Shown: one piece after another, positions 6,866 to 14,175 of the stretch
Layout: the number at the start of each line of letters is the position of its first letter
Numbering within the stretch: the stretch's first letter is position 1
Assembly (NCBI GenBank): GCA_964612995.1
Contig: CAZTGE010000107.1
Location: forward strand, 1-14,175
DNA: 14,175 nucleotides
Source of the DNA: SLQH01 sp964612995
GTDB lineage: Bacteria; Planctomycetota; UBA11346
Direction of reading: 5' to 3'
Translations under genes and position numbers: made by a program
Notes under the pieces: model-generated
Database searches by the model: none
The model's input: the letters and a program-made list of their open reading frames with translations, nothing else
What the model was told of the DNA's origin: nothing

Positions 6866-8140
6866 TCAGAGGTTCCAGCCGAGGCCGAACGAGATCACGC
6901 TCTGGGAATAGGCGTAATACGCGATATCCGCGTCGACGTCGGTCCAGGACACCCGTGCGAGGAGGTAGGACCGGTCGGTGAGCGAACCGTAGGCGGTCAG
7001 TTGGAGTTCGATGGCCTCCTCTTCGCGCAGCGGCAGGCCGTCCTGCGCCTGATCGTAGGCGGTGTGGGACCAGAGCACGCGCGTCGTCAGCCCGACGCGC
7101 GTGCCGAGGCGCCAGCCGGCCTGCAGACCGAGTCGCCAGCGTCTGCGGCCCTCATGGTCTGTGGCGGCGCTACGATCGCTCAGCGCGCACTCGCCAGCCA
7201 GCTCGCGCAGCCACCCGCTGGTGAAGGCGCGGGCGATGCGGGTCTCGAGCGACCAGGTGGTACCGTCGAGCCGATCGTAGGCCGCGGCGTGGGCGCGGTA
7301 CGCGAGCGCCGGGGTGGTCGTGACGCTCCAGTCGGCCCGGTTCCAGGTGAACTGGGCCTCGGCCCTGATGCCGTGGGCGTAGTGCGCGCCGTCGAGCCAC
7401 AAGGTGTCGAGTTCCAGCCCTGGCCGGATTGTCAGCTCGTCGTGGGGGGTGAAGCGATGGTCGTAGCTCAGGCTCAGCGCGCTGTAGTCGAGCTCGTCGG
7501 CTTCGGCGTAGGACTGATTGGTTCCGCTCATGCGCGCGCGACTGCGGTCGTCGTGCCAGCGGAAGGCGGCCTGGGCCCAGAGCAGCAGGTAGAGGTCGTC
7601 GTCGCGCTCGAGCGAGGCCAGATCGTCGGGATGGAGCTGGGGGTTGTCATCATAGGCCCCGAGCAGCAGGGCCTGGCCGGCCCAGTGGGAGGCGGGCGCC
7701 TGCGCCTGTGGTGCGATAGCCGGTGGTTGCGGACCGATGGCATCGGTCAGTCGAGCGGCCTCGGTCGAGTCGGGATGCTCGCGCAGCAGCTCGACGAAGG
7801 CCGTCTGCGCGCGGGCGCGTTCGCCTGCAGCGCTGGCGCTGATGCCGAGGTAGTAGAGCCCGCGGGCGCGGCGTTGGGCACCGGCAGCGAGGCCGCGCTG
7901 AAGCACCGTGCTGGCGCCCGCGGGGTCGCCGGCGTGGTAGCGCGCGATGCCGAGCAGTACGCAGAGATCTGCATCCTCCGGGGTCTCTGCGAGCGCCTGT
8001 TCGAGCGCGGTGACAGCGGCCTGGTAGTCGCCGGCAGCCATCGCCGCGTTGCCGCGGGCGCGGGGGGAGGATGCGGCCGCGTTGAGCGCATCGACTCCGC
8101 CGGCGAACAACAGGATCATGATCAGAAGGCGCAGAGACAT
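6866..8140 (-). CDS. TPR protein with C-terminal outer-membrane beta-barrel
   Basis: A 424-residue exported protein. The start at the ATG at 8140 (MSLRLLIMILLFAGG) is backed by GGAAG 6 bases upstream and by the signal peptide at residues 1-23; the arginine-rich extension further upstream is rejected. Residues of about 26-130 are three to four TPR-like helix pairs (GNAAMAAGDYQAAVTALEQA, LCVLLGIARYHAGDPAGAST, GLYYLGISASAAGERARAQ). After a Pro/Ala/Gln linker, residues of about 155-424 alternate polar and aromatic or aliphatic residues in many strands (QALLLGAYDDNPQ, ELTIRPGLELDTLWLDG) and end in SFGLGWNL, as expected of an outer-membrane barrel. The TPR-plus-barrel layout recalls surface-lipoprotein translocators (Slam) and other export barrels, but I cannot assign a family. 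It ends a three-gene block, 35 bases after the lipoprotein gene. Confidence 0.75.
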   Translation of the reverse strand: MSLRLLIMILLFAGGVDALNAAASSPRARGNAAMAAGDYQAAVTALEQALAETPEDADLCVLLGIARYHAGDPAGASTVLQRGLAAGAQRRARGLYYLGISASAAGERARAQTAFVELLREHPDSTEAARLTDAIGPQPPAIAPQAQAPASHWAGQALLLGAYDDNPQLHPDDLASLERDDDLYLLLWAQAAFRWHDDRSRARMSGTNQSYAEADELDYSALSLSYDHRFTPHDELTIRPGLELDTLWLDGAHYAHGIRAEAQFTWNRADWSVTTTPALAYRAHAAAYDRLDGTTWSLETRIARAFTSGWLRELAGECALSDRSAATDHEGRRRWRLGLQAGWRLGTRVGLTTRVLWSHTAYDQAQDGLPLREEEAIELQLTAYGSLTDRSYLLARVSWTDVDADIAYYAYSQSVISFGLGWNL

Positions 8141-8175
8141 GGACGCTTCCAGGATCCGTGACGGCATCCGGAGCG

Positions 8176-9096
8176 TCAACGCCGATCCGGCACCGGCACG
8201 GGCGCGGGGGCGTGCGGAGCGGTGGCGGATTCGTCCTGGTCCGGTGCAGGGGGGATGGGATCCAGGCTCCGGAGCAACTGGTTCGCGCGTTCGCGCACCG
8301 CCGCATCCGTGCTCAAGGCGGCCCATCGGGCGCGTTCGCGGGCACTATCGGGGCGGTCGAGGCGGTAGGACGAGAGCGCCTGGAACAGGGCCCCCCGGCG
8401 CTGTTGGTGTCCCGGTGGCACCCGGGCGAGATGGGCGATCGCCGCAGCCGGGGCATCGAGCGTGAGCAGGTCCGCACCGAGCGCGAGTTCGACGTCGGCG
8501 AAGGCGTCTGCTGGTGGACGTGGTTTGCAGCTGCGGGCCAACAACAGCCATTCGCGGTGGTGTTCGATCGCCAGGCCGGGCCGGTCGGCCTGCTGGGCAT
8601 CGAGCGCTTGTCGACGGTGCCAGCGCAGGTTGGCCAGGCTCACGCCCTCGGCCAGCCGCGTTTCGATCGCGATGGCCAGGGCCGAATCGGCCGCGGTCAG
8701 GGGGCTGTAGGGGTGGGCCGCGGAAAGCTGTTCCCACTCCTGTTGAGCGCGGGCGTAGGCGCGGATGCCGGCCAGGGCGCGGGTACGCAGGTAGCGCAGG
8801 TTGCGCCCGAGGTAGGCCGGGTCGGGGCCGAGGCTCGACGCGATGAAGGCACTGACCGCATCCGCATGGTGCTCGGTGGCCGCGAGGCGTCCTGCATGCA
8901 GGGCCAGCCAGCGATCGTCGCGTTGCGCCTGTGGCACGTTGCCCAGCAACTGCGCCACATGTGGCCAGTCCTCATTTTGGACGGCGGCGAACAGCGGCGA
9001 CTCGGGCGCGGCACCATTGTTGTTGGTACAGCCGACGGCGCAGAGGCAGACGAGCAGCCACCCGAGCCAGGCGGCGCCCCGCTCGGGCCGGTTCAG
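8176..9096 (-). CDS. Alpha-helical lipoprotein, TPR-like
   Basis: A 306-residue protein if it starts at the CTG at 9096, whose last two bases are the TG of the upstream gene's TGA (CTGA). No ATG, GTG or TTG is available in frame just before the signal peptide, yet the signal is clear: basic NRPERG, hydrophobic WLGWLLVCLCAV, and lipobox A20-V21-G22-C23. The mature protein is a series of amphipathic helices (WPHVAQLLGNVPQAQRDD, WLALHAGRLAATEHH, LRYLRTRALAGIRAYARAQ), like a solenoid of degenerate TPR units, with a Pro/Ala-rich tail. It probably sits at the outer membrane, perhaps as partner of the next gene's TPR barrel. Coupling to the preceding gene by a CTG start is the simplest explanation; a programmed or mutational frame fusion is the alternative. 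Confidence 0.7.
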   Translation of the reverse strand: MNRPERGAAWLGWLLVCLCAVGCTNNNGAAPESPLFAAVQNEDWPHVAQLLGNVPQAQRDDRWLALHAGRLAATEHHADAVSAFIASSLGPDPAYLGRNLRYLRTRALAGIRAYARAQQEWEQLSAAHPYSPLTAADSALAIAIETRLAEGVSLANLRWHRRQALDAQQADRPGLAIEHHREWLLLARSCKPRPPADAFADVELALGADLLTLDAPAAAIAHLARVPPGHQQRRGALFQALSSYRLDRPDSARERARWAALSTDAAVRERANQLLRSLDPIPPAPDQDESATAPHAPAPVPVPDRR

Positions 9097-9575
9097 CGTC
9101 TGTCTGGTGGTCCGTTGCCGTTGCCCGGTCCGTTGCCTGGTACCGGGCCGTGATCGCTGCCCAGGTCGGGATTGCCCGGTCCACTGTCGTTGCCCGGCAT
9201 CGGGCCGTTGCCCTGGGCCTGGGGCGGGAGCTCCGGCCTGGGGGGCTTCGGTGGCGCGCCTTCTCCGCGACGTCTGGCCTCGCGGATCGCTTCGTGAGCC
9301 CGATCGGTGGCATGGGCCGGCAATACTGGCAGGGGTGGCAGTCCGGGCTCGCTGGCATCGGTCGTGCGCCCAGCCTTCCGCTGTTTGAACCGATGAGCGT
9401 CGTCGAAGGCCCGATCCAGAGCATCGCGTGCCTGCTGGCGTGCCTGCTCGGGCAGATCGGGCAGTTCGGGCAGGGCGATGGGGGGCAACGGTGGTTGCGC
9501 ACGTTGTTCCACCGCGGTGGCGGCGAACAGCGGCAGCAGCAGAAGTGCGCAGCCGATCATGCGAATGGGTGCCAT
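9093..9575 (-). CDS. Small exported Pro/Gly/Asn-rich protein
   Basis: A 160-residue protein of unrecognised family. Residues 1-22 are a signal peptide (MAPIRMIGCALLLLPLFAAT, then AV). The start at 9575 follows a GGGGGAC stretch; an ATG at 9560 is a weaker alternative. Residues of about 30-60 are proline-rich then helical (PEQARQQARDALDRAFDDAH), and 85-102 are a charged helix (DRAHEAIREARRRGEG). From about 103 the chain is low complexity: Pro-rich, then repeats of GPGN, PGN and GNG to the end. Such a tail may be disordered or span the peptidoglycan. It begins the three-gene envelope block and overlaps the lipoprotein gene at its stop. I do not assign a function. Confidence 0.65.
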   Translation of the reverse strand: MAPIRMIGCALLLLPLFAATAVEQRAQPPLPPIALPELPDLPEQARQQARDALDRAFDDAHRFKQRKAGRTTDASEPGLPPLPVLPAHATDRAHEAIREARRRGEGAPPKPPRPELPPQAQGNGPMPGNDSGPGNPDLGSDHGPVPGNGPGNGNGPPDRR

Positions 9576-9592
9576 GGGGCTGTCCCCCGCGG

Positions 9593-9610
9593 ACGGTCGT
9601 GAATGACCGT
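9593..9610. promoter_or_regulatory. Inverted repeat upstream of the envelope gene block
   Basis: ACGGTC-GTGAAT-GACCGT is a perfect 6-bp inverted repeat with a 6-base spacer. It lies 18-35 bases upstream of the ATG at 9575, near where a transcript from the weak promoter at 9622-9650 would begin. It is a candidate operator or 5' stem-loop. Confidence 0.35.
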
Positions 9611-9621
9611 ACCGACTGTAT

Positions 9622-9650
9622 ATATTCTACCACGTCCTGCAGCGATGCAA
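9622..9650 (-). promoter_or_regulatory. Possible sigma-70-type promoter of the envelope gene block
   Basis: On the minus strand, TTGCAT (9650-9645) and GAATAT (9627-9622) are separated by 17 bases, within an AT-rich patch (AGAATATATAC) that stands out in this GC-rich window. It sits in the 81-base gap between the response regulator stop and the exported-protein gene, suggesting a separate transcription start. The match is only moderate. Confidence 0.35.
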
Positions 9651-9656
9651 TCGGCC

Positions 9657-11051
9657 TCATCGTGTGCTATGCCTCTCGGTTTCCGGGTCGATGTCCAGGG
9701 CGCGGAACCGTGAGTACAACCGTCGCCGGGTGATGCCCAGGATCTCGGCGGCGTGGGTGCGGTTGCCGCCTGCCTGCTGCAGCGCGTCGAGGATCAGCTG
9801 GCGTTCCTGACCTTCGAGGGTCTGCGCCTGGCAGGCGACCTGAGACTGGGAAGTGGTCTTGCGGCGCGGTCGTTGCGCCTGGACGGCGGTGGTGCGATCG
9901 CGATGCGAGCTGTCGCCGGTGATCCGCGGCGGCAGGTGGTCGGCGCGGATCTCTTCGCCCTCGGCCAGCAGCACCGCCCAGTCGATGGCGTTCTCCAGCT
10001 CGCGGACATTGCCCGGCCAGTCGTGGGCCAGCAGCAGCGCGGCGGCCGAGTCGCCGAGCACGGAGCGCGGATCGCGTCGGGCCAGCAGATGGCGCGCCAG
10101 CAGCAGGATGTCGTCGCCGCGCTCGCGCAACGGCGGGAGGTGGAGCCGGGCGACATCGAGCCGGTAGTAGAGGTCCTCGCGGAAGCCGCCTGCGGCGACC
10201 TCGTGTTCCATGTCGCGGTTGGTCGCGGCGACGATGCGCACGTCGACGGTCCGTGCCGCGGTGCCACCGATGCGCTGGAAACTGTGTTCCTGGAGGAAAC
10301 GAAGCAGTTTGGGCTGCAAAGCGAGCGGCAGCTCGCCGACCTCATCGAGAAACAGCGTGCCGCCGGCGGCGGTCTCGACCAGACCGTGCTTGCGTTGATC
10401 GGCGCCGGTGAACGCGCCGCGTTCGTGACCGAAGAGCTCGCTTTCGAGCACCGATTCGGGGATCGCGGGAACGTTGACCGGCACGTAGGGCGCGGCGTGG
10501 CGTTCGCTCAAGCGGTGGAGCGCCCGGGCGGCGAGTTCCTTGCCGGTGCCGGTCTCCCCGTCGATCAGCACCGGGACCTCGGCGCGGGCGAAGCGGGCGA
10601 TGGTGGCGTATACCGTCTGCATCGCCGGGGAGGCGCCGATCATGCCGGCCAGGCCCGGCGGATCGTCGCCGGTCGGTGTGGCGTCGCCGCCGCCGGCCAC
10701 GGCGACCTGCTCGAGCAGGGCGATCAGCTCCTGGATCTCGAACGGCTTGACGAGATAGTCGAGCGCGCGGCGTTTGAGTGCTTCGCGCGCGGTCTCGACA
10801 TCGGCGAATGCGGTCATCAGGATCACCGGCAGCCCCGGGCGGCGCCGCTGGATCTCACCGAGCAGGTCGAGCCCGCTGGCTCCGGGCAGGCGCAGGTCGG
10901 TGACGACCACGTCTGGCGCGTCGACATCGAGTTGGGCCAGGGCGTCCTCGACCGATCCGTGGGCGACGACATCGGTGTAACCCTCGGCGCGCAGTGCCCT
11001 GGCGAGCAAGGTCCGGAAACGCGGTTCGTCCTCGACCAGCAACACGCGCAT
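9657..11051 (-). CDS. NtrC-family sigma-54-dependent response regulator
   Basis: A 464-residue activator with the full three-domain layout. Receiver domain (1-118): acidic E7/D8, phospho-acceptor D52 in VVVTDLRLPG, T80 and K102. AAA+ domain (about 134-372): Walker A GETGTGKE (165-172), the sigma-54 contact loop GAFTGA (212-217), Walker B GGTLFLDE (230-237), and the arginine-rich FREDLYYRLDV segment. A Fis-type helix-turn-helix lies at the C-terminus (GGNRTHAAEILGITRRRLYS, about 428-447). All key residues are present, so it should hydrolyse ATP and open sigma-54 promoters when phosphorylated. It lies 3 bases after its probable kinase gene. The sigma-54 promoter 3 kb downstream, in front of the minor pilins, is the obvious target, making it PilR-like in role (inference). 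Confidence 0.95.
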   Translation of the reverse strand: MRVLLVEDEPRFRTLLARALRAEGYTDVVAHGSVEDALAQLDVDAPDVVVTDLRLPGASGLDLLGEIQRRRPGLPVILMTAFADVETAREALKRRALDYLVKPFEIQELIALLEQVAVAGGGDATPTGDDPPGLAGMIGASPAMQTVYATIARFARAEVPVLIDGETGTGKELAARALHRLSERHAAPYVPVNVPAIPESVLESELFGHERGAFTGADQRKHGLVETAAGGTLFLDEVGELPLALQPKLLRFLQEHSFQRIGGTAARTVDVRIVAATNRDMEHEVAAGGFREDLYYRLDVARLHLPPLRERGDDILLLARHLLARRDPRSVLGDSAAALLLAHDWPGNVRELENAIDWAVLLAEGEEIRADHLPPRITGDSSHRDRTTAVQAQRPRRKTTSQSQVACQAQTLEGQERQLILDALQQAGGNRTHAAEILGITRRRLYSRFRALDIDPETERHSTR

Positions 11052-11054
11052 GCG

Positions 11055-12584
11055 CTACCCTTCCTCTGTATCGGCCAGGGGCATGACGATGGTCATGCGG
11101 CAGCCGCGCCCAGGCCGCGAATTGACCTTGAGTTCGCCGCCGTGACGCACCACCACGCGTGAGACCACCGCCAGGCCGAGCCCGGTGCCGTTGGCCTTGG
11201 TGGTCAGGAACGGCTGGCCGACCCGCGCCGCGAGTTCGGGGGCGAAGCCCGGGCCATTGTCCTCGATCTCGAGCCGGACGGTGTCGCCACGGCGGATGCC
11301 GGTCAGCCGTATGTGCTTGCGTGTGTCGGGCCCCTCGTTCGCCAACGCTTCGATCGCATTGAGCACCAGATTGACCACCGCCTGCTGGAGCCGGCGTCGA
11401 TCGCCACGCAGGGGCAGGGGCTCGTTGCCCAGATCGCGGAGGATGCGTACGTTCTGTTCGGACGGTCGCTTGCCCAACGCGGCGAGCGCCTCGTCGACGA
11501 TCTCGCGCAGATCGAAGCGCTCGTCGCGCAATGGCATCTCACGGGTCAGGTTGAGGAAGGCCTCGAGTTGTTCGCTGGCGGTGTGCACGTCTTCGCGGAT
11601 GCCGTCGATCAGCTGCCGCTCCTCTTCACCCAGATGAGCATCTTGAGCGAGCAGTTGGGCGGAGATCAGGATCGAGCCGAGCGGATTGCGCACCTCATGG
11701 GCGATCGATGCCGCAGTGGTACCGGCGATCGCCAGCGCGTTGATCCGTTCCATCCGTTCGCGGTTGCGGCTCTGGCGGCGGATGCCCAGGCCGAGCACCA
11801 GAGCGACGAGCATGGTGCCGATGGCACTGATCGAGACGCCCAGAGCCAGCGGCGCGCGTAGCGCCTGCAGCGCGGCGGGGAGGGGGTTGTGGAGGTCGAG
11901 ATAGAGCGAGAGCACCCGGCCGTCATGGTTGAGCGGCAGACGCACGCGCTGGACCGTCTCGCCGAACAGGACGAAGCTTTCGGTCCGGATCACTGCGGTC
12001 TCGGTGATCGCCGGCCGGTGCGAGCCGAGCGCCAGCAGCGTCGCCATACGGCCGATCTGACCGTCGGCGGCATCGGCCAGCACCCGGCCGTCGCTGTCGA
12101 CCAGCAACGCCTGATGCAGGTGGTGGGCGTCGCGGATGCGTCGCAAATGCTGCGAGAGTGCGGGTGCAGGATCGCCGCGCCGCAAGGCGCGTCGGATGGT
12201 CTCACGCGTGTTGCGCACCAGACCATGGCGCTCGGTGGACAGGATCTCGGCGAGCGAACCGCGCGCGGTGGAGAGCATGCCCCACACCACCGCCGCCTGG
12301 ACGATGATCACCGTGGCTGCGGCGATGCCCAGCAACCAGAGATCGCGCAGGCCCGGCAGGGCGACCCGCTTGTGGATCGCGGAGTCCGACTTGCTGGCGA
12401 CAATGACACCGGTGCCTGTGACCAGTTGATCCAGACGGGTAGTCGTCTGACCCTCGTAGATACGCGTGCCGGGTCGCGGTTGGTTGCCGGAGCCGTGGGC
12501 CCCGGACGCTCCGGCGCCGGTGGTCGCCGGAGCGTCCTGCGGTTCGTATCCGCCAGAAACGGTCGCATTTGGATTGCGGGGCAT
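11055..12584 (-). CDS. Membrane sensor histidine kinase (PilS/NtrB-like)
   Basis: A 509-residue kinase paired with the adjacent NtrC-type regulator. I chose the ATG at 12584 (MPRNPNATVSGG); the frame extends to a GTG at 12731, but that part is not convincing. Residues 1-80 are an unusual Gly/Ser/Thr-rich N-terminal stretch. Membrane helices at about 82-103 and 247-268 enclose a periplasmic sensor domain of about 140 residues (ALLVDSDGRVLADAADG, a Cache or PAS-like beta core). Then come the phospho-acceptor H296 in SIAHEVRNPLG, the N-box NLVLNAIEAL (N409), DNGPG (442-446), and the GTGLGL lid (466-471). HEVRNPL is typical of NtrB/PilS-type HisKA domains. Catalytic residues are intact. The signal sensed is unknown. 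Confidence 0.9.
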   Translation of the reverse strand: MPRNPNATVSGGYEPQDAPATTGAGASGAHGSGNQPRPGTRIYEGQTTTRLDQLVTGTGVIVASKSDSAIHKRVALPGLRDLWLLGIAAATVIIVQAAVVWGMLSTARGSLAEILSTERHGLVRNTRETIRRALRRGDPAPALSQHLRRIRDAHHLHQALLVDSDGRVLADAADGQIGRMATLLALGSHRPAITETAVIRTESFVLFGETVQRVRLPLNHDGRVLSLYLDLHNPLPAALQALRAPLALGVSISAIGTMLVALVLGLGIRRQSRNRERMERINALAIAGTTAASIAHEVRNPLGSILISAQLLAQDAHLGEEERQLIDGIREDVHTASEQLEAFLNLTREMPLRDERFDLREIVDEALAALGKRPSEQNVRILRDLGNEPLPLRGDRRRLQQAVVNLVLNAIEALANEGPDTRKHIRLTGIRRGDTVRLEIEDNGPGFAPELAARVGQPFLTTKANGTGLGLAVVSRVVVRHGGELKVNSRPGRGCRMTIVMPLADTEEG

Positions 12585-12611
12585 CGACCGATGCTCGCAG
12601 ATCCGACCCGA

Positions 12612-12625
12612 GGAAGCAAGCTTCC
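12612..12625. promoter_or_regulatory. Palindrome between the two divergent kinase genes
   Basis: GGAAGC-AA-GCTTCC is a perfect 6-bp inverted repeat 28 bases upstream of the membrane kinase start, in the short divergent region shared with the PAS kinase. It is a possible operator. I see no convincing -35/-10 or sigma-54 element here. Confidence 0.3.
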
Positions 12626-12660
12626 GGTCATCTGATCCGGCGATGGTTCGCCAGTCTGGT

Positions 12661-14097
12661 ATGGAATGGGTGAGGTCCGCGTCATCGAGCTGTGGCCCAC
12701 GATGCCGGCGGAGCGTCTTGCACCGTCGCACCTCGCTGTCGACGTACGGTGCGACCTTGCACAGAAGACGGTGGTTTCACCTTCTCCACCGTCGCGAGGT
12801 CTTCCCCGGTGCTGTGGCGGCCGGCTCAGAGGCCGTGTTCCAGCGGGTCCTGGAGACCGGCGAGCCTCACGAGGACATCGGTTACCCGATCCCCATCCCC
12901 GGCAAGGAGGATGCCACCTGGGATCGCCAGATCGTCCGCCTGCCGCTCTCTGCAGACGAGGAACCGGCCGCGCTGGTCCTGGCCTGGGACAGCACCGCCC
13001 ATCACCGGCTGCGCCAGCAGCTGCGCTCCCAGGAGGAGCAGTTCCGCACCCTGGCAGACAACATCTCCCAGCTCGCCTGGATGACCGATCCCTCGGGGTG
13101 GATCTTCTGGTACAACCAGCGCTGGTTCGATTATACCGGCACCGCGCTCGAGGATATGCAGGGCTGGGGGTGGCAGGCGGTGCATCACCCCGATCATGCC
13201 GACCGGGTGGTCGCGCGGTTCCAGCAATCCCTGGAGACGGGTGAGCCGTGGGAGGACACCTTCCCGCTGCGAGGTCGCGACGGCGGCTACCGCTGGTTCC
13301 TCTCGCGCGCGCTGCCCATCTGCGATCGGCGCGGCGCGATCGTGCGCTGGTTCGGCACCAACACCGACATCACCGAGCATCTGGAGACCGAGGCCGACCT
13401 TGAACGGCGCACGGTGGCGTTGTCAGCTGCCAACCGTGAGTTGGAGGCCTTCGCCTACTCGGTCTCCCACGACCTGCGCGCACCGCTGCGCCAGATGCGG
13501 ATGTTCGGCGACCTGTTGCTCGTCGACCACGGCGACGAGCTCGGCTCCGAGGTGCGGGGCTATCTCGATCGTATCCTCGGCGGGGCCGAACGCATGGACC
13601 GGATCATCGAGGACATGCTGATGCTCTCGCGGATCTCCCGTCAGGAGATGGAGCGCCAGCCCTTGGATCTCGGCCGCATGGCGGAGACGATGCTGGCGGA
13701 GTTGCGTGAGCGCGATCCCGACCGCGCGGTGCGCTGGATCATCGATCCTGATCTGCGTGCGCACGGCGATCCGCGGCTGCTGCACATCGCGCTGGCCAAC
13801 CTGCTTGGCAATGCCTGGAAATACACCGGTCGGCGCGCTGAAGCCCTGATCCACGTCGGCGTTGAGGACTGCGCCGGGCAGCGTGTGTTCTTCGTGCGGG
13901 ACAATGGCGCCGGTTTCGCCATGGACCACGCCGCCGGGATGTTCGAGCCGTTCACGCGCCTGCACAGCGGCGAGGAGTTCGGCGGTACCGGCATCGGCCT
14001 TGCGATCGTCGGCCGGGTCATCGCCCGCCACGGTGGCGAGGTCTGGGCCGAGGGGAGACCCGACCATGGCGCCACCTTCTTCTTCACCGTGGGGTGA
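12661..14097 (+). CDS. Soluble PAS-domain sensor histidine kinase, N-terminus doubtful
   Basis: About 478 residues from the ATG at 12661. A TTG at 12718 has the better ribosome binding site (GGAG, 4 bases away), and an ATG at 12643 is also possible. There are no membrane helices, so it is cytoplasmic. The recognisable sequence begins near 12796 with REVFPGAV and VFQRVLETGEPHEDI, which is the second half of a PAS domain; the first half is absent in all three frames. A complete PAS domain follows (about 13050-13380: EEQFRTLADNISQLAWMTD, RWFDYTG, RDGGYRWFLSRALPI, NTDITEH). Then come the kinase core: phospho-acceptor His in YSVSHDLRAPLRQ (codon at 13468), N-box NLLGNAWKYT, DNGAGFAMD, FGGTGIGLAIV. 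The kinase half is intact. No response regulator is seen beside it, and it diverges from the PilS-like gene. Its partner is unknown. Confidence 0.8.
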   Translation: MEWVRSASSSCGPRCRRSVLHRRTSLSTYGATLHRRRWFHLLHRREVFPGAVAAGSEAVFQRVLETGEPHEDIGYPIPIPGKEDATWDRQIVRLPLSADEEPAALVLAWDSTAHHRLRQQLRSQEEQFRTLADNISQLAWMTDPSGWIFWYNQRWFDYTGTALEDMQGWGWQAVHHPDHADRVVARFQQSLETGEPWEDTFPLRGRDGGYRWFLSRALPICDRRGAIVRWFGTNTDITEHLETEADLERRTVALSAANRELEAFAYSVSHDLRAPLRQMRMFGDLLLVDHGDELGSEVRGYLDRILGGAERMDRIIEDMLMLSRISRQEMERQPLDLGRMAETMLAELRERDPDRAVRWIIDPDLRAHGDPRLLHIALANLLGNAWKYTGRRAEALIHVGVEDCAGQRVFFVRDNGAGFAMDHAAGMFEPFTRLHSGEEFGGTGIGLAIVGRVIARHGGEVWAEGRPDHGATFFFTVG

Positions 14098-14113
14098 TGC
14101 GAGCACGCCGCCA

Positions 14114-14133
14114 GGGCGACTCAAAGCTCGCCC
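14114..14133 (+). terminator. Possible hairpin terminator after the PAS kinase
   Basis: GGGCGA-CTCAAAGC-TCGCCC forms a 6-bp GC-rich stem with an 8-base loop, 16 bases after the stop codon. No T-tract follows, so intrinsic termination is uncertain. No further gene is visible up to the window end. Confidence 0.25.
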
Positions 14134-14175
14134 CGGGAGCGCCGATCCCCAGGTCGGCATGCCTTGCGTCGCCAC

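Noticed and set aside
7001..8161. A 386-codon open frame on the plus strand
   Set aside because: It is a shadow of the TPR-barrel gene with no signal peptide or domain.
9097..9660. N-terminal extension of the lipoprotein to an ATG at 9660
   Set aside because: The added residues are Arg/Gln/Pro/Thr-rich out-of-frame translation of the small exported protein, and they would bury the lipoprotein signal.
9753..11162. A 469-codon open frame on the plus strand
   Set aside because: It lies opposite the NtrC-type regulator, whose motifs are all intact; its own translation has no recognisable motif.
12466..12660. Extension of the PAS kinase to an ATG at 12466
   Set aside because: It would overlap the divergent membrane kinase coding region by over 100 bases, and the residues added are not domain-like.

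Overview
The window is high-GC bacterial DNA. It looks like a chromosome from the Planctomycetota or the wider PVC superphylum. That rests on gene style, not on any marker gene: a HEAT-repeat protein with a TG-x3-G-x-D-x3-W-x2-W motif, a large secreted parallel beta-helix protein, divergent minor pilins, and a sigma-54 activator with its kinase. No rRNA, tRNA, CRISPR array, transposase or phage gene was seen.

Layout. Bases 1-282 have no gene; they begin with a tandem and inverted CTCTGTG-type repeat. A secreted beta-helix protein (283-2616, +) follows. It converges on a long minus-strand block, and the gap between them holds the fossil C-terminus of an AraC-type regulator (2625-2730, -). Read in its own direction from 12584 to 2775, the minus-strand block contains: (1) a membrane histidine kinase and an NtrC-type sigma-54 activator, 3 bases apart; (2) three exported proteins, namely a small Pro/Gly/Asn-rich protein, an alpha-helical lipoprotein and a TPR plus outer-membrane beta-barrel protein; (3) a minor-pilin operon with a GspI/PilV-like prepilin, a PilW-like prepilin, a PilX-like protein and a membrane-anchored HEAT-repeat protein. 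A PAS histidine kinase (about 12661-14097, +) diverges at the right end and seems to lack the front half of its first PAS domain.

How the parts may work together. Upstream of the minor-pilin operon is a near-consensus sigma-54 promoter (6640-6656, -) about 50 bases from the start codon. Some 160-207 bases above its predicted transcription start lies a cluster of GGTACA/TGTACC half-sites, where an enhancer for a sigma-54 activator would be expected. The activator and kinase lie 3 kb away on the same strand. The simplest reading is a PilS/PilR-like circuit driving a minor pilin set. The envelope gene trio between them has no recognised function and may belong to the same surface or secretion system. 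This linkage is inference.

Main uncertainties: the start codon of the lipoprotein (only CTG is available), the N-terminus of the right-hand kinase, and all regulatory sites, which were found by eye.
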